Below, one piece after another: positions 61,097 through 64,000 of a stretch of DNA of 64,000 nt. Every line of letters starts with the position of its first letter. Position 1 is the stretch's first letter. A model generated the notes under the pieces. That model made no database searches. It saw nothing but the letters and a program-made list of their open reading frames with translations, and was not told the origin of the DNA. Position numbers and translations under genes: made by a program. The DNA is from Nocardia vinacea NBRC 16497 (GTDB lineage Bacteria; Actinomycetota; Actinomycetes; Mycobacteriales; Mycobacteriaceae), in NCBI RefSeq assembly GCF_000308835.1, contig NZ_BAGN01000101.1, positions 1 to 64,000 of the forward strand. Direction: 5' to 3'.

Positions 61097-62353
61097 TTAT
61101 TCACGTCCGGCGATGCGGTCCAGTAGCAGCGCCTGTTCGGCATTATTCCCGGTCAGCTCCGCCGCGCGGGCGAATTCGGCACGCGCTTCGTCCGGTCGGC
61201 CGAGCCGATCGAGCAGATCGCCGCGGACAGCGGGGAGCAGGTGATAGCTGTCCAACTTACCGCTGGCGACGAGCGCGTCGACGAGTTCGAGACCTGCGGC
61301 GGGCCCGTGCACCATGCTGACCGCGACGGCCCGATTCAGTTCGACGATCGGTGACGGAAAGCGTTCGGCGAGCACCGCATACAGGCCCGCGATCCGCCGC
61401 CAATCGGTCTCCTCGGCACTCGGCGCCATGGCGTGCACCGCGGCGATCGCGGCTTGCAGCGCATAACGGCCCGGCCGTATCCCGCGATCGCGGCTGACCG
61501 CATGGGCCCGGCCGAGTGCGGCGTAACCACGTCGGATCAGCAGCTGATCCCACCGGGCACGCTCCTGATCCGCCAGCAGGACAACGGTTTTCGTGGCACT
61601 CATCCGTGCGGCCGAGCGCGATGCCTGCAATTCCAGCAGTGCGGCGAGGCCGTGTGTTTCCGGTTCGTCGGGCAGCAGATTCGCCAGCATCCGCGCCAAT
61701 CGCAAGGCGTCCTCACACAATTCGATCCGGATCCAGTCATCGCCCGACGTCGCCGAATAGCCTTCGTTGAAGATCAGGTAGACGACCTCCAGCACCGAGT
61801 CCAGACGCCGGGCCAGCTCGTCGCCGTGCGGCACCGCATACGGCACGTGCCTGGCGGCGATGGTGCGTTTGGCCCGCACAATGCGTTGGGCGACAGTCGA
61901 TTCCGCTATGACAAAGGCGCGGGCGATTTCCTCGGTGGTCAATCCGCCGAGCAACCGCAGCGTCAATGCCACCCGGGCCGGTTGTGAGAGCACCGGATGA
62001 CAGGCCGTGAAGATCATGCGCAGCAGATCGTCTTCGATATCCTCCGCCGCTTCGGGCTCCGGACCGGACCGGAGTTCATGACCGACCAGCGTCAGCTTCC
62101 GCGCGAGGGTCTGATTGCGCCGCACCCGATCGATCGCCCGATGTTTCGCGGTGAGCATGAGCCAGCCGCCCGGATTCGGCGGCACACCGTCGCTCGGCCA
62201 CTGCTCCAGGGCCGCGACCAGCGCGTCCTGGGCGAGTTCCTCGGCGGCGTCGATATCGCCGACGATCCGGGTCAGCCCGGCCACCAGGCGCGGCCACTCC
62301 ATCCGCCATACGGTCTCGACAGCATCTCGGATCTGCTCGGGCGACCGGCTCAT
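61097..62353 (-). CDS. ECF42-type RNA polymerase sigma factor with TPR-like C-terminus
   Basis: A 418-residue sigma factor. Region 2 (about 10-75: RLVAGLTRIVGDIDAAEELA, KHRAIDRVRR) and region 4 (about 110-160: TLRLLGGLTTEEIARAFVIA) are followed by a long C-terminal extension (DUF6596 and TPR-like, about 180-418), typical of ECF42. No anti-sigma gene is present; the DGPF protein is encoded just upstream (8 bases), the hallmark genomic partner. Probably transcribed from the promoter ahead of that gene. Confidence 0.9.
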   Translation of the reverse strand: MSRSPEQIRDAVETVWRMEWPRLVAGLTRIVGDIDAAEELAQDALVAALEQWPSDGVPPNPGGWLMLTAKHRAIDRVRRNQTLARKLTLVGHELRSGPEPEAAEDIEDDLLRMIFTACHPVLSQPARVALTLRLLGGLTTEEIARAFVIAESTVAQRIVRAKRTIAARHVPYAVPHGDELARRLDSVLEVVYLIFNEGYSATSGDDWIRIELCEDALRLARMLANLLPDEPETHGLAALLELQASRSAARMSATKTVVLLADQERARWDQLLIRRGYAALGRAHAVSRDRGIRPGRYALQAAIAAVHAMAPSAEETDWRRIAGLYAVLAERFPSPIVELNRAVAVSMVHGPAAGLELVDALVASGKLDSYHLLPAVRGDLLDRLGRPDEARAEFARAAELTGNNAEQALLLDRIAGRE

Positions 62354-62361
62354 CTATCGGA

Positions 62362-62709
62362 TCAGCCCTCGGCGACCTGACGAACCTCCACCTCGATATC
62401 CCACTCCGGTCCGTGCACGCTCAGGAAGCGCGAGGTCCATTCCACCGCCTCCTGTTTCGTTTTCGTCTGCAGCAGACAGTACCCGCCGACGACTTCCTTC
62501 GATTCGGTGAACGGACCATCGAGCACCGTCTGCTTGCCACCGGTCTGGCTGATCTTGGTGGCCTCGGTGATCGAATGCAGACCGGCGGTATCCAACAGCA
62601 CCCCGGCCTTGGTCATCTCCTCGATCACCTTGTTGACCTGCTCGATCAGCGCCTCGTCGGGAACCGGCGCATTCGTCGGATCAACTCGGATCAGCATCAT
62701 GTGTCGCAT
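62362..62709 (-). CDS. YciI-like DGPF-domain protein
   Basis: A 115-residue protein with the defining VLDGPFTESKEVVGGYCLLQ motif at about 64-83, within a ferredoxin-like YCII fold. ATG 62709 has GAGGA eight bases upstream, and a longer in-frame start lacks one. Partner of ECF42; the activity of DGPF proteins is not established. Confidence 0.88.
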   Translation of the reverse strand: MRHMMLIRVDPTNAPVPDEALIEQVNKVIEEMTKAGVLLDTAGLHSITEATKISQTGGKQTVLDGPFTESKEVVGGYCLLQTKTKQEAVEWTSRFLSVHGPEWDIEVEVRQVAEG

Positions 62710-62758
62710 CTGGCCATCCTCGGTTCGGTGGTCGGCTTGTCCGACCCTCACTCAACGC

Positions 62759-62785
62759 ATCGAACGGCATCGGCTCGAATCGACA
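62759..62785 (-). promoter_or_regulatory. Predicted ECF42 promoter
   Basis: On the minus strand, TGTCGA (62780-62785), a 17-base spacer, then CGAT (62759-62762). This agrees with the bipartite motif reported for ECF42 factors (TGTCGA at -35 and CGA/TC-type -10). It lies 50 bases before the DGPF gene. Confidence 0.6.
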
Positions 62786-62790
62786 TTCTC

Positions 62791-62807
62791 CCGGAAAAAT
62801 CTTCCGG
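62791..62807. terminator. Short hairpin after ABC ATPase gene
   Basis: CCGGAA-AAATC-TTCCGG, a perfect 6-bp stem 13 bases beyond the ABC ATPase stop. Weak terminator candidate; it separates that gene from the ECF42 promoter. Confidence 0.45.
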
Positions 62808-62819
62808 AACCCACATTTG

Positions 62820-63644
62820 TTACGCGGGCCAGGCGCGCACGGCGGCCCGCGCGGTCCAGCGGCCGTCGTCGTAGCGGACCGCGACGGGATGGTCGAAGGC
62901 CGCGCTCACGGTGTCCGTCGTGACCGTCTCGGTGGCGGGACCAGTGGCAACGGTCCGGCCGTCGGCGATGAGCAGCGCGTGGGTGGTGGTGCTCGGCAAT
63001 TCCTCGAGATGATGGGTAACCAGGATCGAGGCGACCTCGGGATGGGTTTCGCCGAGTGCGTCGATGGTCTCGAGAAGTTGTTCGCGGGCCGCCACATCGA
63101 GTCCGGTGGACGGCTCGTCGAACAGCAGCAGGCGCGGCTCGGCGATGAGGGCACGCGCGATCAGGGTTCGGCCGCGTTCGCCCTGCGACAGCGTCGGCCA
63201 GATCTCCTCGGCCTTACCTTTGAGGCCGACGGTGTCGATCATGGCGTCCGCCCGGCGCAGATCCCCCGGCGTAGGGGTCCAGCGCATCGGGGTGTCGATG
63301 GTGGCGGTGATGCCGGTGAGCACGACCTCGCGGACGGTCAGCGGATATCGCAGTGGATGGCGCGGATTCACATGCCCGATCGAGTGGCGCAGTGGGGCCA
63401 GATCGACCCGGCCCATCCGCTGGCCGAGGATATCGACGGTGCCCGAGGTCGGGAAGGTGACCGCGGCGCAGAAGCCGAGCAGGGTGCTCTTGCCCGCGCC
63501 ATTAGGTCCCAGCAGCGCCCAGTGTTCGCCCGCGTGGACGGTCAGCGAGATGCCGTCGATGATCTGCTTGCCTTCGCGGCGGAAGGTGACGTCGGTCAGT
63601 TGCAGCACCGGGGTTTCGGGCACGGGAGATCTCCGTTCGGTCAT
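62820..63644 (-). CDS. ABC transporter ATP-binding protein
   Basis: A 274-residue ATPase with Walker A LLGPNGAGKSTLLGF, signature LSQGERGRTLIARALI, Walker B LLLFDEPSTGLD and H-loop LVTHHLEELP. It resembles the ModF/MolC-like or YlmA class of soluble ATPases. No permease gene is adjacent in the window, so it may work alone or with an unlinked partner. ATG 63644 overlaps the GntR stop (TGATG). Confidence 0.85.
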   Translation of the reverse strand: MTERRSPVPETPVLQLTDVTFRREGKQIIDGISLTVHAGEHWALLGPNGAGKSTLLGFCAAVTFPTSGTVDILGQRMGRVDLAPLRHSIGHVNPRHPLRYPLTVREVVLTGITATIDTPMRWTPTPGDLRRADAMIDTVGLKGKAEEIWPTLSQGERGRTLIARALIAEPRLLLFDEPSTGLDVAAREQLLETIDALGETHPEVASILVTHHLEELPSTTTHALLIADGRTVATGPATETVTTDTVSAAFDHPVAVRYDDGRWTARAAVRAWPA

Positions 63645-64000
63645 CAGGTGAACGCGTCTTTCAAAGCCGTCAGCTGCTTTCGGCTGAATTCCGCTGCGGC
63701 ACTGGGATTTCGATGTGCGATCGCATCCGTGAGCCGAATGTGCGCATCATGGTCGGCGGGCTCCGAGGGGACCGGGCGGATCTTCAGCATATCGATCATG
63801 GCCACCCGGAGCCGGGGGAGGAAGCTGTCGAAGAGTTGGGTGAGCACATCGTTGTGGGCGGCGACGATGACGGCGCGGTGGAATGCCATATCGGCATCGA
63901 CATGGTCGGCGATCGGTTCGCCGTGCGCCTCGCGCGCGGCCAGGGCCCGGCGGATGGCGCGCAGGTCGGCGGGGGTGCGGCGCTGTGCGGCCAGGGCGGC
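63644..64000 (-). CDS. GntR family regulator, FCD domain, truncated by window edge
   Basis: C-terminal 118 codons of an FCD-domain (FadR-type) regulator: ADMAFHRAVIVAAHNDVLTQ and HDAHIRLTDAIAHRNPSAAA carry the metal-site histidines. The N-terminal winged helix lies beyond base 64000. Coupled to the ABC ATPase gene. Confidence 0.85.
   Translation of the reverse strand, partial: AALAAQRRTPADLRAIRRALAAREAHGEPIADHVDADMAFHRAVIVAAHNDVLTQLFDSFLPRLRVAMIDMLKIRPVPSEPADHDAHIRLTDAIAHRNPSAAAEFSRKQLTALKDAFT

Overview
The window is high-GC DNA with compact, often overlapping genes and frequent GTG/TTG starts. It is rich in TetR, MarR, GntR, MerR and IclR regulators, acyl-CoA enzymes and sulfotransferase genes. 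This fits a Mycobacteriales actinomycete, most likely Nocardia or a close relative. The genus is inferred from protein character, not tested. No rRNA, tRNA or CRISPR array was recognised.

Layout. (1) 1-13.2 kb: a catabolic region with acetoacetyl-CoA synthetase, a FAH-family hydrolase, an SDR/TetR pair, a VOC ring-cleavage dioxygenase, an FAD aromatic hydroxylase, a PaaI-type thioesterase, a cytosolic binding-protein-fold protein, an FCD-type GntR regulator, an ornithine-cyclodeaminase-family protein, an aldehyde dehydrogenase and a DapA-family lyase. Three near-identical operator-like sites (6896, 8338, 9543) tie most of these to the GntR protein. (2) 13.5-15.5 kb: a frameshifted quinone oxidoreductase, its divergent TetR and an amidohydrolase remnant. 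(3) 15.8-20.4 kb: a stress island with two MerR proteins, an Hsp20 gene behind a CIRCE element, a cold-shock-domain gene and small membrane proteins. (4) 20.5-28.4 kb: alternating live and decayed DNA. It holds DUF998 and protease-inhibitor remnants, a marR-MFS-YceI operon whose two large proteins share carboxypeptidase-regulatory-like domains, an OhrR-type MarR, then fragments of a phosphoribosyltransferase duplicate, a sugar epimerase, an IS110 transposase, a GDSL esterase and an acyltransferase. (5) 30.6-37.4 kb: a six-gene translationally coupled operon of a HutC-type GntR, a 2x[4Fe-4S] ferredoxin, an ABC importer with an unusual binding protein, and an AprA-like flavoprotein with a HEAT-repeat tail. 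(6) 37.9-41.6 kb: four coupled envelope genes, one Met/His-rich, possibly for copper. (7) 41.6-50.4 kb: acyl-CoA dehydrogenase/TetR, a PLP enzyme, a large LuxR regulator, an epoxide hydrolase and a MerR regulator. (8) 50.4-58.1 kb: iclR-cysD-cysNC diverging from DUF1214-SDR-sulfotransferase, followed by a thioesterase, with three KstR-like boxes. (9) 58.3-64 kb: HAD phosphatase, TetR/SRPBCC genes, a decayed alpha/beta hydrolase, an ECF42 sigma factor with its DGPF partner and a matching promoter, an ABC ATPase and a partial FCD GntR gene.

The two loci most likely to be under-described systems are the ferredoxin/HEAT-flavoprotein/ABC operon (30.6-37.4 kb) and the sulfate-activation plus sulfotransferase module (50.4-58.1 kb). 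The Met-rich envelope operon and the GntR regulon come next.
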